64,000 bases of DNA from Kumtagia sp963839725 (GCA_963839725.1 CAWIWT010000034.1:124001-188000); one strand, 5' to 3'. Shown: positions 17,888 through 27,241, counted from the first letter of the stretch. The notes: generated from the letters alone by a model not told the origin. Numbers and translations are program-made.

Positions 17888-18228
17888 GCGTCGAAATCCG
17901 GAAAGACGTGGCCGTCCGTGCCAAGTGGCAGCGGCTTCACCCAGCGCACGGCGGAAAGCTCAAGCGGTGCGTAGAGATGCGGGAAGAGATCGCCGCCGCG
18001 CGAGACTTCGTATTTCAGCGCCGCGCCAAGTTGTTCGGCGTCAATGGCGATCAGTAGCAGATCGCCTTGCCCGGCAAAGTGCCGCCGCGCGGTCTCGACC
18101 GCCTGGCTTGTGGTGGAGAAATGGATGAAGCCGTCGGCCAAATCGATCAGCGCGCCTGTAAACACGCCCTTGGCCTCGGCCTCGCGCCACAGCGCATTTG
18201 GGCAAATCTTGTAGATGGTCTTGTGCAT
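17884..18228 (-). CDS. DUF952 domain-containing protein
   Basis: Protein of 114 residues. DUF952 features are IYKICPNALWREAEAKGVFTG at the start and DGFIHFSTTSQAVETARRHF in the middle, followed by PHLYAPLELSAVRWVKPLPL. The function of the family is unknown, although the fold resembles ADP-ribosyl transferase-like proteins. It is the first gene of the minus-strand group DUF952-pyrD-deacetylase and overlaps pyrD by four bases; DUF952-pyrD pairing is common in Rhizobiales. Confidence 0.85.
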   Translation of the reverse strand: MHKTIYKICPNALWREAEAKGVFTGALIDLADGFIHFSTTSQAVETARRHFAGQGDLLLIAIDAEQLGAALKYEVSRGGDLFPHLYAPLELSAVRWVKPLPLGTDGHVFPDFDA

Positions 18229-18338
18229 GGGTGGGCTATAGGATGAACTTCAAGGCGCGAAAAGCAAAATGCCCATGCTTCGCATTTTCGGCATAAATCT
18301 GTGGCAGCTTTTCCACTGCGAGTCTTCGGGAGGTCGAT

Positions 18339-18773
18339 ATGCGCTCCACCGTTTTTCTAGCCGCACCGCTGTTTCTGTGCATGGCGTCTGCCGCTGCCTT
18401 CGCGCAGGACGACCGTTACGTACTGGAGAAATCCGGCGACGGTTTTGTGCGCATGGACCGGCAGACCGGCGAGATGTCCAACTGCACTGCTGAGGGAGAG
18501 GCGCTGGTGTGCAAGCTGGCGGCCGATGAGCGCACTGCCTATCAGGACGAGATCGACCGGCTGCAGCGGTCGCTGGATGCGCTCGACCAGCGTGTCGTGA
18601 AACTCGAAGGTTCGCTGACCAACAAGCTGGAATCGAGCCTGCCGACCGAGGAAGAGTTCAACAAGACGTTGAGCTATATGGAGCGCTTCATGCGCAGCTT
18701 CATGGACCTGACAAAGGACCTGGACAAGGACAAGCAGATCGAGAACCCCCCCGCCACGCCGCAGAAAACTTGA
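18339..18773 (+). CDS. Exported coiled-coil protein of unknown function
   Basis: Protein of 144 residues. A signal peptide ends after ASAAAFAQ (about residue 23). A short N-terminal module follows with two cysteines (SNCTAEGEALVCKLAADE), then a coiled coil (DEIDRLQRSLDALDQRVVKLEGSL) and a charged tail. The ATG at 18339 has GGAGG seven bases upstream. Similar short exported proteins occur in Mesorhizobium and relatives, but no role is known to me. It is divergent from the DUF952-pyrD operon, separated by 110 bases. Confidence 0.7.
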   Translation: MRSTVFLAAPLFLCMASAAAFAQDDRYVLEKSGDGFVRMDRQTGEMSNCTAEGEALVCKLAADERTAYQDEIDRLQRSLDALDQRVVKLEGSLTNKLESSLPTEEEFNKTLSYMERFMRSFMDLTKDLDKDKQIENPPATPQKT

Positions 18774-19042
18774 GGAAGTTCAAAGCCGGCACCCATATCG
18801 ATACAAACTGATTTTTTTTTCGGAACTTCGCGGTGTTTTCCCCGTTTGCAGTGGCGGTTGACCGCGTCCACAACGGAGCGCGACCATTGTCGACTATCGC
18901 CACGTCATTTGCAGCGACGAAGCTCGTCCTTCGAAAGCCCGAATTGCGGCCGCATGAAGGGGATCGTGGGTCTGTGCAAGCTGGCGGCAGCCGCCCATGG
19001 CCACATTCGCCTTAGCGCGGGGACCTCACCGAGGAGATTGCG

Positions 19043-19432
19043 ATGAAACACCAAACACTTGATGACCTGCGCTCAGTTGCGGAAGTGAAAGGCAATGAAG
19101 CGCTCTCGCTGATGACGCGAGGAGAGCGGCTCGATCGCTGGGCGACTATTCTCGAACGCGATCCCGACCGGATGTTAGGCGCCCTGCCAGGAACAGAATA
19201 TATGAGGCCCGAAGTTCGCGAGGCGGCGAACTGCCCAAATTCGCCGATCAGCATCGCGTTCCAGGACGAGTTCATGCGGGCGAACGGCATGAAGGATGAC
19301 AGCTACGGCGAGGCGAAACGCTTCTTCGAACTGTCTGATGCTCAGCTCCACGACATCGTCTGCTACTGTCACGTGGGCGAGACGATGCGTTCTGAGTGGG
19401 CAGCACAACGTGTTCGTGCTGCGATGAGCTAG
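19043..19432 (+). CDS. Conserved-looking protein of unknown function
   Basis: Soluble protein of 129 residues without signal peptide or membrane span. The frame is supported by GAGGAGA seven bases before the ATG. Visible segments are TRGERLDRWATILERDPDRML near residue 25 and YGEAKRFFELSDAQLHDIVCYCHVGETM near residue 89; the paired cysteines (VCYCH) might bind a metal, which is inference. I do not recognise the family. It stands alone between two intergenic stretches of 269 and 188 bases. Confidence 0.65.
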   Translation: MKHQTLDDLRSVAEVKGNEALSLMTRGERLDRWATILERDPDRMLGALPGTEYMRPEVREAANCPNSPISIAFQDEFMRANGMKDDSYGEAKRFFELSDAQLHDIVCYCHVGETMRSEWAAQRVRAAMS

Positions 19433-19620
19433 AACGTGAGGAAAATTGTCGCGCAGCGCGACTGTGCTTGATGACTTCAGTTGCCGCCCGAGATGCCGGG
19501 TCGACAGATCGCATGGCGGAGTACCGCAGCAGGTGAGCGTTTCCAGCTTGAAAAGCCTGGTCATTGCACCATAATTGCGGTGCTCCGCCCCGGTCAGAAG
19601 GGCGGCATCGGGAGGACGCT

Positions 19621-20277
19621 TTGCCGGCTGGCTACAGGTTCGTCATAGCGGACGATCACCCGCTCTTTCGCGGCGCGCTGAAACAGGCCCTGTCGGGCCT
19701 CGATGAAGTCGCTGAAATTTTCGAGGCGGGTGATTTCGAAGCGGCAAAGAAGCTCGTCACCAACAAGAGCGATCTCGACCTTTTGCTGCTCGATCTATCC
19801 ATGCCGGGGGCCTCGGGGCTGTCGGGCCTGGTCTCGCTGCGTGGCATTCATGCCGATGTTCCGGTGATCGTGGTTTCGGCGCATGACGACGCCGAGACAA
19901 TCCGCCGGTCGCTGGAACTCGGCGCATCCGGCTTCATCTCCAAATCCGCCAGCATGGAGGACATCCGGGCTGCTGTAACGACGGTTCTGGCCGGCGATAT
20001 TGCAGCGCCTGCCGGCGTCGATCTAGGCACCGAGCACGATCCGGAAATCTCGGACCTGATCAAGAAATTGCATTCCCTGACACCGCAGCAGACGCGCGTG
20101 CTCGGCATGCTGGCCGACGGCTTGCTCAACAAGCAGATCGCTTACGAACTCAGCGTGTCCGAAGCCACCATCAAGGCGCACGTCTCGGCGATCCTGCAGA
20201 AGCTCGGCGTGGACAATCGCACCCAGGCCGTCATCCTGTTGTCAAAGATTGGCACCGACCCGCTGCCGGCGAGTTAA
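19621..20277 (+). CDS. LuxR/NarL-type response regulator
   Basis: Two-component regulator of 218 residues. The N-terminal receiver domain starts YRFVIADDHPLFRGAL, with the phospho-acceptor aspartate in LDLLLLDLSMPGASG and the conserved lysine in GFISKSASMEDI. The C-terminal LuxR helix-turn-helix has LTPQQTRVLGMLADGLLNKQ and SEATIKAHVSAILQKLGV. The start is taken as TTG 19621, preceded by GGAGGA; an in-frame upstream start at 19564 would add 19 non-family residues. It converges on the sensor kinase gene at 20433 across a palindromic repeat. I infer that they may form one signalling pathway, as with related symporter-type kinases. Confidence 0.88.
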   Translation: MPAGYRFVIADDHPLFRGALKQALSGLDEVAEIFEAGDFEAAKKLVTNKSDLDLLLLDLSMPGASGLSGLVSLRGIHADVPVIVVSAHDDAETIRRSLELGASGFISKSASMEDIRAAVTTVLAGDIAAPAGVDLGTEHDPEISDLIKKLHSLTPQQTRVLGMLADGLLNKQIAYELSVSEATIKAHVSAILQKLGVDNRTQAVILLSKIGTDPLPAS

Positions 20278-20282
20278 ATTAG

Positions 20283-20430
20283 GGCGCTTCTTTACCCTCC
20301 CCCTTGTGGGGAGGGTCGATCCGCAAAGCGGATCGGGGTGGGGGTCGAAGAGATGCCCACCCCGTCTCACGAACTCCACTTTGCTCCGTTCGTTCGCAGA
20401 CCCCCCCACAAGGGGGAGGGTAAAGGCGCC
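20283..20430. repeat. Palindromic intergenic repeat (rhizobial RIME-like)
   Basis: Outer arms are nearly exact inverted copies: left 20283-20311 contains TTTACCCTCCCCCTTGTGGG, right 20401-20430 contains its reverse complement with one extra C. An inner palindrome GATCCGCAAAGCGGATC lies at 20318-20334. The element of about 148 bases fills the gap between two convergent genes and overlaps none of the regulator. Elements of this sequence type are frequent between genes in Mesorhizobium and relatives. Confidence 0.7.
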
Positions 20431-20432
20431 GC

Positions 20433-23400
20433 CTACTCCGCCGCAGCCACCATGCGTCGCGCCCGTGTCATCAGCGCGCGCAGCACGGCCGGTTTCACCG
20501 GCTTGTTGATGATCGGCACATCGAGCTCTTCCGCAGCGGCACGGACCTCATTGGAACGGTCGGCGGTGACGAGAATCGCCGCCACGCGCTCGCCCCATCG
20601 GTCGCGCAACGCGCGGATAAGCGTGAGGCCGGTTTCGCCGTTGAGATGATAGTCGGCGAGGATCACGTCCGGTTGATCCGTCTGCACATCAAGATCGCGG
20701 GAGCCAGTGGCGGTCTCGACGTGACAGCCCCAACCTTCGAGCAGAAGTTGCATGCCTTCGAGAATGCGGGGCTCGTTATCGATGCATAGCACCGACAATC
20801 CGCCAAGCGCCGACGAAGCCGGCAGCGGTGGCTTGGCCTCGGCCGATAATGCCGGTCCCGAGGCAGTCGAAACCGGCAGGATGACGGAAAAGCGCGTGCC
20901 CTTGCCCCGGCCGGAATCGATGTGCAGTTCCAGCCGCAGCACGCGCGCGATGCGGTCGACGATGGATAGACCAAGCCCGAGCCCTTCCGCTTCGCGAACG
21001 CCGTGGTCGAGGCGGGTGAATTCGCGGAACACTGTTTTGAGCTTGTCGACGGGAATACCGATGCCGGTGTCGAAAACCTGGATTTCGGCCAGGTTGCCAC
21101 GCCGCCGCACGCCGACCAGAACCTGACCCTCGCGCGTGTATTTGATGGCGTTGGAGACCAGATTCTGGATCAGCCGGCGCAGCAAGTTGCGGTCGGTCTC
21201 GACGGCGAGCGACGACGGGACAATGACGAGCTCAAGGCGCTTTTCGCGCGCCATCGGCTGGAAGTCCGTGGCGATCTGACGAAGCAGACCGTCAAGCCGG
21301 AAGACCGTTTCGGCCGGCTTCATCGCGCCGGCGTCAAGCCGCGAAATGTCGAGCACCGCGCCCAGAATGGTCTCGACCGATTCCAGTGACGACTCGATGT
21401 TGCGCGCCACCTCGCCATCGGCACCTTTGCCAGCCCGCTCCATCAGCGAAGCGGTGTAGAGACGCGCTGCGTTCAGTGGCTGCAGAATGTCGTGGCCGGC
21501 GGCGGCGAGGAAGCGCGTCTTGCCGAGATTGGCTTCTTCCGCCAGCATCTGCGCCTGCGCAAGCTCTTCGTTGACCAGCGTCAGTTCGACAGTGCGGTCG
21601 CGCACACGCTGTTCGAGCGATTCATTGGCGCGTTTCAGCGCAAGGTCGGCACCGACGCGCGCCGTGATGTCGGCATAGGTTGCGACGACGCCACCATCCG
21701 GCATTGGATTGGAGCGCAATTCGATGATGCGCCCGCTCTTCTTCAGCTCAAGCTGCCACGGACTGCCGAAGCTGGTGAAACGGTTAAGCAGCGATATGCG
21801 GGTATTGGCGCTGATCTCGCCACGCGCAGCGAGCAGGCCCAGCACCTCGTCCAACGACACGCCGACGCGTCCCATTGCGTCCGGAAGGTCGAACAAGGCG
21901 CGATACTGCCGGTTCCAGCAGGTGAGGCGAAAATCCTGGTCGAAGACCGTGATGCCTTGTTCCATCTGGTCCAGCGCAATCTGCAACAGGTCGCGATTCT
22001 GCTGCAACGCTTCGGTCGCGTCATCGAGCAGGCGGAATGCGTCGCGCGAGGAGCTGTCATGCCGCTGGAACAGCAGCGACAGGATCAGCCGCGCCGACGA
22101 CGACCCGACCGCGGTGGCCAGCAATTGCTCGGAGAAGCGCACGACCGCCATGCTGGCTTGCTCGTTGCCGTCGAGCCTGGTGCTGCCGCTCGCTTCGTAG
22201 GTCTGGAACGATCGTTCGGTGCGCTCGACGCCGAGATATTTGGCGATAGTGTCCTTCAGATCGTTGACGGTGATCGCGGTGCGGAAGCGCCGGAGGCTGG
22301 GCATCGGGCTGGTGTCGCGAGGCACGAAGATCGCCGCCTGGATACGCTCCAGCGGAACCGAGGCGCGCGACAGCGATCCGAGCACGTAGAACAGAAGGTT
22401 GATCGACAGGCTCCATAGCACGCCGTGATTGAGCGGCTCGGCGATGGTACCGAACAGCGCTTGCGGACGCAGCGCCTCGATGCCGAACAGGCCGCCGGTG
22501 AGGATCACATTGGTTGGCGATGCCAGGGACGGGAAGAGCAAGGTGTAAAGCCAGACGAAAATCCCCGCGCACATACCGAGTGCCGCACCTCGCGCGTTGG
22601 CCCTGCGCCACACAAGACCGCCGATGAACGCCGGCGCGAACTGGGCGATCGCCGCGAACGACATCAGGCCGATCGACGCCAGCCGCGTATTGCCCGTGCT
22701 CTCGCGGTAATACAGGAATGCAATCAGCAGAATGACGAAGATCGATGCCCGCCGGATGTTGAGGATGAGCGTCGACCAGTCGCCTCTCTCGCTGGTGTCG
22801 GTCTTCAGCAGGCGACGAACGAACATCGGGATGATGAGGTCATTCGAGATCATGATCGACAGCGCGACGCTCTCGACGATGACCATGGCGGTCGCCGCCG
22901 AGAGCCCACCCACGAAGGCGATCAGCGCCAGCGTATCGTGGCCGGAAAGCAGTGGCAGCGAAAGAACATAAAGGTCGCTGCCGGTTGCAGGCCCGACCAT
23001 GACGAGACCGGCGAAAGCGATGGGCAGCACGAAGAAGTTGATGGCGACGAGATAGAGCGGAAAGATCCAGGTCGCCCGCCGGAGTTCGGTCTCGCTGCGA
23101 TTCTCCACGATCATGACGTAGAACTGGCGCGGCAGCATGACGATGGCAAAGCCGCTGATTACCGTCATGACCAACCAGGTGCCAAGGGAGGAGCCGTAGC
23201 CCAGGGCGTCAGTAACTGATGGGTTCGCGGAAAGCTTCGAGACGAGGTCGCGCGGTCCATCGAACAGCACCAGGGCCACCAGCAGGCCGATGGCCAGGAA
23301 GGCAGCGAGCTTGACTACCGACTCCACCGCCACCGCCAGGATCAGCCCGTCCTGGTGCTCGGTTGCGTCGGCATGGCGTGTACCAAACAGCACGGCGAAG

Positions 23401-23936
23401 ATTGCGAGCAGCAGCGCTACGACGAGGGAAATGTCGCTGAGAAACGGATCGAAGGAGGGTGGGGCGCCGGTGTAATGCTCGATCATCAGGCTCACCGAGC
23501 CGGAAATCGCTTTGAGCTGCAGCGCGATGTAGGGAATAGCGCCGACCGTGGCGATCAGTGTCGCGATCGAGGCGACTGCGAAGCTCTTGCCGTAACGCGC
23601 GCCGAGGAAGTCGGCGATGGATGTGATCTTCTCGGCCTTGGCCAGTTTGACGATGCGCTTCAGCAGCGGGAAGCCGAACAGGAAAACCAGCACCGGCCCG
23701 ACATAGATCGCCAGGAATTCGAGACCGCGCTCGGTGGCGAGGCCGACCGAGCCGAAGAACGTCCACGACGTGCAGTAAATGGCGAGGCTGAGCGCGTAGA
23801 TATAGGGCCGCACTCGGCTTGAGCCTACCGCCGATGCCCAGCGGTCGCCAAGGCTGGCGATCGCGAACAGGAGCGTCACATAGGCGACGGCGATGAGGAC
23901 AACGAACCAGCCCTGCACGCGATAAAGCACCTCCAA
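20433..23936 (-). CDS. Symporter-type hybrid sensor histidine kinase (SSS-PAS-HisKA-HATPase-REC)
   Basis: Membrane sensor of 1167 residues. Residues 1 to about 530 form a sodium:solute symporter-like domain with many membrane spans (for example AVGSSRVRPYIYALSLAIYC and FAVASIATLIATVGAIPY). A PAS domain covers about 655-770 (LDQMEQGITVFDQDFRL). A coiled linker leads to the HisKA domain with phospho-acceptor H815 in AAAGHDILQPLNAARLY; HATPase boxes include NAIKYTREG and EGLGLGLSIV. A C-terminal receiver carries D1095 in ILADYHLNGETG. Architecture resembles CbrA/NahK-type kinases. The start is uncertain: TTG 23936 is given, but GTG 23918 with GGAGG upstream is also possible. Confidence 0.9.
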   Translation of the reverse strand: MEVLYRVQGWFVVLIAVAYVTLLFAIASLGDRWASAVGSSRVRPYIYALSLAIYCTSWTFFGSVGLATERGLEFLAIYVGPVLVFLFGFPLLKRIVKLAKAEKITSIADFLGARYGKSFAVASIATLIATVGAIPYIALQLKAISGSVSLMIEHYTGAPPSFDPFLSDISLVVALLLAIFAVLFGTRHADATEHQDGLILAVAVESVVKLAAFLAIGLLVALVLFDGPRDLVSKLSANPSVTDALGYGSSLGTWLVMTVISGFAIVMLPRQFYVMIVENRSETELRRATWIFPLYLVAINFFVLPIAFAGLVMVGPATGSDLYVLSLPLLSGHDTLALIAFVGGLSAATAMVIVESVALSIMISNDLIIPMFVRRLLKTDTSERGDWSTLILNIRRASIFVILLIAFLYYRESTGNTRLASIGLMSFAAIAQFAPAFIGGLVWRRANARGAALGMCAGIFVWLYTLLFPSLASPTNVILTGGLFGIEALRPQALFGTIAEPLNHGVLWSLSINLLFYVLGSLSRASVPLERIQAAIFVPRDTSPMPSLRRFRTAITVNDLKDTIAKYLGVERTERSFQTYEASGSTRLDGNEQASMAVVRFSEQLLATAVGSSSARLILSLLFQRHDSSSRDAFRLLDDATEALQQNRDLLQIALDQMEQGITVFDQDFRLTCWNRQYRALFDLPDAMGRVGVSLDEVLGLLAARGEISANTRISLLNRFTSFGSPWQLELKKSGRIIELRSNPMPDGGVVATYADITARVGADLALKRANESLEQRVRDRTVELTLVNEELAQAQMLAEEANLGKTRFLAAAGHDILQPLNAARLYTASLMERAGKGADGEVARNIESSLESVETILGAVLDISRLDAGAMKPAETVFRLDGLLRQIATDFQPMAREKRLELVIVPSSLAVETDRNLLRRLIQNLVSNAIKYTREGQVLVGVRRRGNLAEIQVFDTGIGIPVDKLKTVFREFTRLDHGVREAEGLGLGLSIVDRIARVLRLELHIDSGRGKGTRFSVILPVSTASGPALSAEAKPPLPASSALGGLSVLCIDNEPRILEGMQLLLEGWGCHVETATGSRDLDVQTDQPDVILADYHLNGETGLTLIRALRDRWGERVAAILVTADRSNEVRAAAEELDVPIINKPVKPAVLRALMTRARRMVAAAE

Positions 23937-24093
23937 CGGGCCAGTGGATCATCATTCTCGAGCAAAATGCAACCGAGGCTTTTGGCGGATGCAGTTTTAT
24001 CTATCGGTCATTTTGTACTGCAGCATATTTGCTATGGTCGGCTCTGCCGGCAGGCAGATTCGGAAACAGACCGGCTTTTCCAAGGAGCTTGCC

Positions 24094-24516
24094 ATGCTGA
24101 AGGAATTTCAGGAATTCATTTCCAAAGGCAATGTCATGGATCTCGCCGTTGGCGTGATTATTGGCGCTGCGTTCGGCAAGATAGTTGCTTCCCTCGCGGA
24201 CGACGTCATCATGCCGATTGTCGGTGCCATCCTTGGCGGTCTCGATTTCAACAACTACTTCCTTGCGCTTTCCTCATCAGTCACGGCAACCTCGCTGGCC
24301 GAAGCCAAAAAGCAGGGTGCGGTCCTTGGCTATGGCAGCTTTTTCACCGTCATCATCAATTTCCTCATTCTGGCCTGGATCATTTTCCTCATGGTCAAGG
24401 CTGTAAACACCATGCGCAAGAAGCTTGAGCGCGAGAGAGCCGCCGCGCCCGCCGCGCCGCCGCCAGCCGATGTCGCGCTGCTGACCGAAATCCGCGACCT
24501 GCTCGCCAAGAAATAG
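24094..24516 (+). CDS. mscL: Large-conductance mechanosensitive channel MscL
   Basis: Inner-membrane channel of 140 residues that opens under membrane tension in osmotic downshock. It starts MLKEFQEFISKGNVMDLAVG, the N-terminal helix and TM1 of MscL; the pore-lining GVIIGAAFGKIV follows, TM2 is FFTVIINFLILAWIIFLMV, and the C-terminal cytoplasmic bundle ends LLTEIRDLLAKK. The ATG at 24094 is preceded by AAGGAG; the longer upstream frame from 23944 lacks family similarity. A terminator-like hairpin follows at 24543. Confidence 0.96.
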   Translation: MLKEFQEFISKGNVMDLAVGVIIGAAFGKIVASLADDVIMPIVGAILGGLDFNNYFLALSSSVTATSLAEAKKQGAVLGYGSFFTVIINFLILAWIIFLMVKAVNTMRKKLERERAAAPAAPPPADVALLTEIRDLLAKK

Positions 24517-24542
24517 CGTTTTCTGCTAGAGCCACTCGAAGC

Positions 24543-24574
24543 AGCCCCCGGTGTCGTGCCGGGGCTCTCTCTTT
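24543..24574 (+). terminator. Rho-independent terminator after mscL
   Basis: AGCCCCCGG at 24543-24551 can pair with CCGGGGCT at 24559-24566 (one C unpaired), loop TGTCGTG, followed by CTCTCTTT. It lies 27 bases after the mscL stop and just before the aminotransferase gene. Confidence 0.6.
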
Positions 24575-24598
24575 GATGGCAAATTCTGGGGGCGGCGG

Positions 24599-25771
24599 GT
24601 GAGTGCAGATATTATCGACGCGTTGCGGACCGAAGCGCGAAGCGCTCCGGTCAGCGGTATCGAGGCGGTCGCGTCCTATGGGTGGGGACGGCCGGGGCTG
24701 ATCCCACTGTGGTCGGGCGAAAGCGACCTGTCGACGCCGGATTTCATTACGTCGGCGACGGTTGCGGGATTACAGCGCGGCGAGACCTTCTATACCTTTC
24801 AGGGCGGCATTCCGGATCTGCGCCAGGCGCTTGCGCGCTACCACCAGCGGCATTTCGGCAGGCCGTTTGATCCGGACGAGTTCATCGTCACCGGCGGTGG
24901 CATGCACGCGATCCAGATGTCGATCTCGATGACGGCGGGGGCAGGCGACGAGGCGATCTACCTGACGCCGGCCTGGCCCAACTTTGCCGCCGCCGCGGGA
25001 GTGCTCGGTGCCAAGCCCGTCGGCGTGCCGCTGGATTTCTCGGACAATGGCTGGTCGTGCGATGTCGGCCGCATCGAAGCGGCCGTCACTGAGCGCACCA
25101 AAGTCATCTTCGTCAACTCGCCGTCCAATCCGACCGGCTGGACCGCCGATATCGAAACCCTGCGCGCTATCCTCGATCTCGCCCGGCGCAAGAACCTCTG
25201 GATCATCGCCGACGAAATCTACGCCCTCTTCCATTTCGGCGGCAAGCGCGCCGCCTCTTTTCTCGACATCATGGAGCAGGACGACCACATCCTCTTCGTC
25301 AACACCTTTTCCAAGAACTGGGCGATGACCGGCTGGCGCATCGGCTGGATCAAATCGCATCCGTCGCTCGGCCGCACCTTCGAGAATCTCGTCCAATATT
25401 CGACCTCGGGTGTGGCGCAGTTCATGCAGCGCGGCGGCATTGCAGCACTTGACCACGGCGACGAATTTTTGAGCGAGCAGATCGCCCAGGCAGAGAAGTC
25501 GCGAGATACCGTTTGCCGCATTCTTGGCGGGACCGGCCGCGTGCGCTTCAGCGTGCCGCCCGGGGCTTTTTATCTGTTCTTCTCCGTCGACGGGCTGAAA
25601 GATTCGATGACGGCGGCGCTCGACATCGTCGACAACGCCAATGTCGGCTTGGCGCCCGGCACGGCCTTTGGCGACAGCGGGCAGGGCTTTTTGCGGCTGT
25701 GCTTCCACCGCCGCGTCGACAATGTGGAAGAAGCCGCGCACCGTATCGCGGCTTGGATAAAGAGCGCCTGA
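24599..25771 (+). CDS. Pyridoxal-phosphate aminotransferase, class I/II
   Basis: Cytoplasmic fold-type I aminotransferase of about 390 residues. The PLP lysine lies in VNTFSKNWAMTGWRIGW, preceded by NSPSNPTGW (Asn/Pro of the PLP pocket) and IIADEIYALFHFGG (Asp for the pyridine nitrogen). The C-terminal arginine that binds the substrate carboxylate is in FLRLCFHR. The GTG at 24599 is the best placed start; an upstream in-frame start at 24551 would begin inside the mscL terminator. The amino donor and 2-oxoacid cannot be read from the sequence. Confidence 0.85.
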   Translation: MSADIIDALRTEARSAPVSGIEAVASYGWGRPGLIPLWSGESDLSTPDFITSATVAGLQRGETFYTFQGGIPDLRQALARYHQRHFGRPFDPDEFIVTGGGMHAIQMSISMTAGAGDEAIYLTPAWPNFAAAAGVLGAKPVGVPLDFSDNGWSCDVGRIEAAVTERTKVIFVNSPSNPTGWTADIETLRAILDLARRKNLWIIADEIYALFHFGGKRAASFLDIMEQDDHILFVNTFSKNWAMTGWRIGWIKSHPSLGRTFENLVQYSTSGVAQFMQRGGIAALDHGDEFLSEQIAQAEKSRDTVCRILGGTGRVRFSVPPGAFYLFFSVDGLKDSMTAALDIVDNANVGLAPGTAFGDSGQGFLRLCFHRRVDNVEEAAHRIAAWIKSA

Positions 25772-25780
25772 AGTCAGGCC

Positions 25781-26767
25781 TTACGTATTCCGCCGCTTCA
25801 GCGCCTCTTCCCACGCAAGCGCGTGAGTGACGATGGCGTCGATGTCGTCAAGCTGCGGCTGCCAACCGAATTCCGCCCGGGCGCGGTCGGCATTGGCGAC
25901 GATCGACGCCGGATCGCCCGGCCGGCGGCCGCTGATGCGGACGTCGAAATCGTGGCCGACGACACGCTTCACCGCGTCGATGACCTGCAGCACAGAATAG
26001 CCCTTGCCGTAGCCGCAATTGGCGACGAGGCTCGATCCGCCCGCCCGCAGCCTCTTCAGCGCAAGCAGGTGCGCCTCGGCCAAATCCCAGACGTGGATAT
26101 AGTCGCGCACACAAGTGCCGTCAGCGGTCGCATAATCGGTGCCGAAGACTTCCATGTGCGGCCGCTTCGCTGTTGCCGTCTCGCAGGCAACCTTGATCAG
26201 GTGCGTCGCGCCTCGCGTCGATTGCCCGGTGCGGCCCCTGGGGTCGGCGCCTGACACGTTGAAATAGCGCAGCGCGGTATAGGCTAGCGGATGCGCCGCC
26301 GCCGTGTCGCGCAGCATCAGTTCCGTCATCAGCTTGGATGTGCCGTAGGGCGATTCCGGCAGCGTCGCCGCATCCTCGGTTACAGCCTTGCCATGCAGGC
26401 CGCCGTAAACGGCGGCGGTCGAGGAAAAAATGAAACGTGGCACGCCGATGCGCACGGCGCTTTCAATCAGCGCCCGCGATTTCACAGTGTTGTTGAGATA
26501 GTAACCGAGCGGATCCGAAACGGAGTCCGGAACCACTATCGATCCGGCGAAGTGAATTATGGCATCGACCTTGCGGCGCTTGAGTGTCGCCTCAACCAGT
26601 TCCTGATCGGCAATATCGCCGACGACCAGTTCGGCTTCCGATGGCACCGCCCAGTCGAAGCCGGTCGATAGCCAGTCGAGCACCACCACTTCCTCGCCCG
26701 CATCCAGGAGCTTCCATACCATGTGGCTGCCGATATAGCCGGCTCCGCCCGTCACCAGAACTGCCAT
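25781..26767 (-). CDS. galE: UDP-glucose 4-epimerase
   Basis: Short-chain dehydrogenase-type epimerase of 328 residues interconverting UDP-glucose and UDP-galactose, supplying galactose for surface polysaccharides (called exoB in rhizobia). The start MAVLVTGGAGYIGSHMVWKL has the NAD motif GGAGYIG; the catalytic tyrosine and lysine are in YGTSKLM; NVSGADPRGRTG and CVRDYIHVWDLAEAH are GalE signatures. The ATG at 26767 is chosen because it begins the nucleotide-binding fold, 65 codons after an unsupported upstream start, with AAAGGATAT just before it. It is convergent with the aminotransferase gene, nine bases apart. Confidence 0.93.
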   Translation of the reverse strand: MAVLVTGGAGYIGSHMVWKLLDAGEEVVVLDWLSTGFDWAVPSEAELVVGDIADQELVEATLKRRKVDAIIHFAGSIVVPDSVSDPLGYYLNNTVKSRALIESAVRIGVPRFIFSSTAAVYGGLHGKAVTEDAATLPESPYGTSKLMTELMLRDTAAAHPLAYTALRYFNVSGADPRGRTGQSTRGATHLIKVACETATAKRPHMEVFGTDYATADGTCVRDYIHVWDLAEAHLLALKRLRAGGSSLVANCGYGKGYSVLQVIDAVKRVVGHDFDVRISGRRPGDPASIVANADRARAEFGWQPQLDDIDAIVTHALAWEEALKRRNT

Positions 26768-26979
26768 GAGATATCCTTTTTTCTGCGCCGGCCCGCCTGG
26801 GTCGACGTTCATACGGTGTAGCGCTTGGGGGGCGGTTTTCTTTTTTCCGCCATCGCCAGCGTAAAGGCGCATCTGCCCTTCTGCGGAAAGAAAGTAAACC
26901 GTGCCCGTGTGCCAAACCTGAACCGCCGCGACTTGCCTGCCGAAATTGGCTGTGCCCATCAACGCCTTGCAGCGGGCGA

Positions 26980-27212
26980 AGCGGCCATGTTGGCATCGAG
27001 GGGTTGGACGAGCTGATTCGCATCTGCCGTCCCGGCGGGGTGATCGTACTGACCGTTAGAATACGTTGTGGGAAGGCGGCTTCGCCAGCCGCGTGGCGGA
27101 ACTCGAAGCCGCAGGCGTGGTTGCACGCGTAGAGGAAACCGCACCTTACGTCTCAATGCCCGGCGAACACGGGACGGTGCGGAGCAGGGGGCTTGTGTTG
27201 CGCCGCGGGTAG
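26980..27212 (+). pseudogene. Relic of a SAM-dependent methyltransferase, C-terminal end
   Basis: About 75 codons resemble the C-terminal part of a class I methyltransferase. Reading gives HVGIEGLDELIRICRPGGVIVLTV, then after a frame change near 27060 TLWEGGFASRVAELEAAGVV and VEETAPYVSMPGEHG, ending RGLVLRRG and a stop. The rest of the gene is absent; the remainder of the 474-base gap (26768-27241) shows no other feature. It is a decayed fragment between two minus-strand genes. Confidence 0.55.
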
Positions 27213-27241
27213 TCGCGCTTGTTCGAGAGAGACAGCCCGCC

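Noticed and set aside
21492..23219. Plus-strand open frames opposite the sensor kinase
   Set aside because: They run antisense to conserved kinase and symporter domains and have no features of their own.
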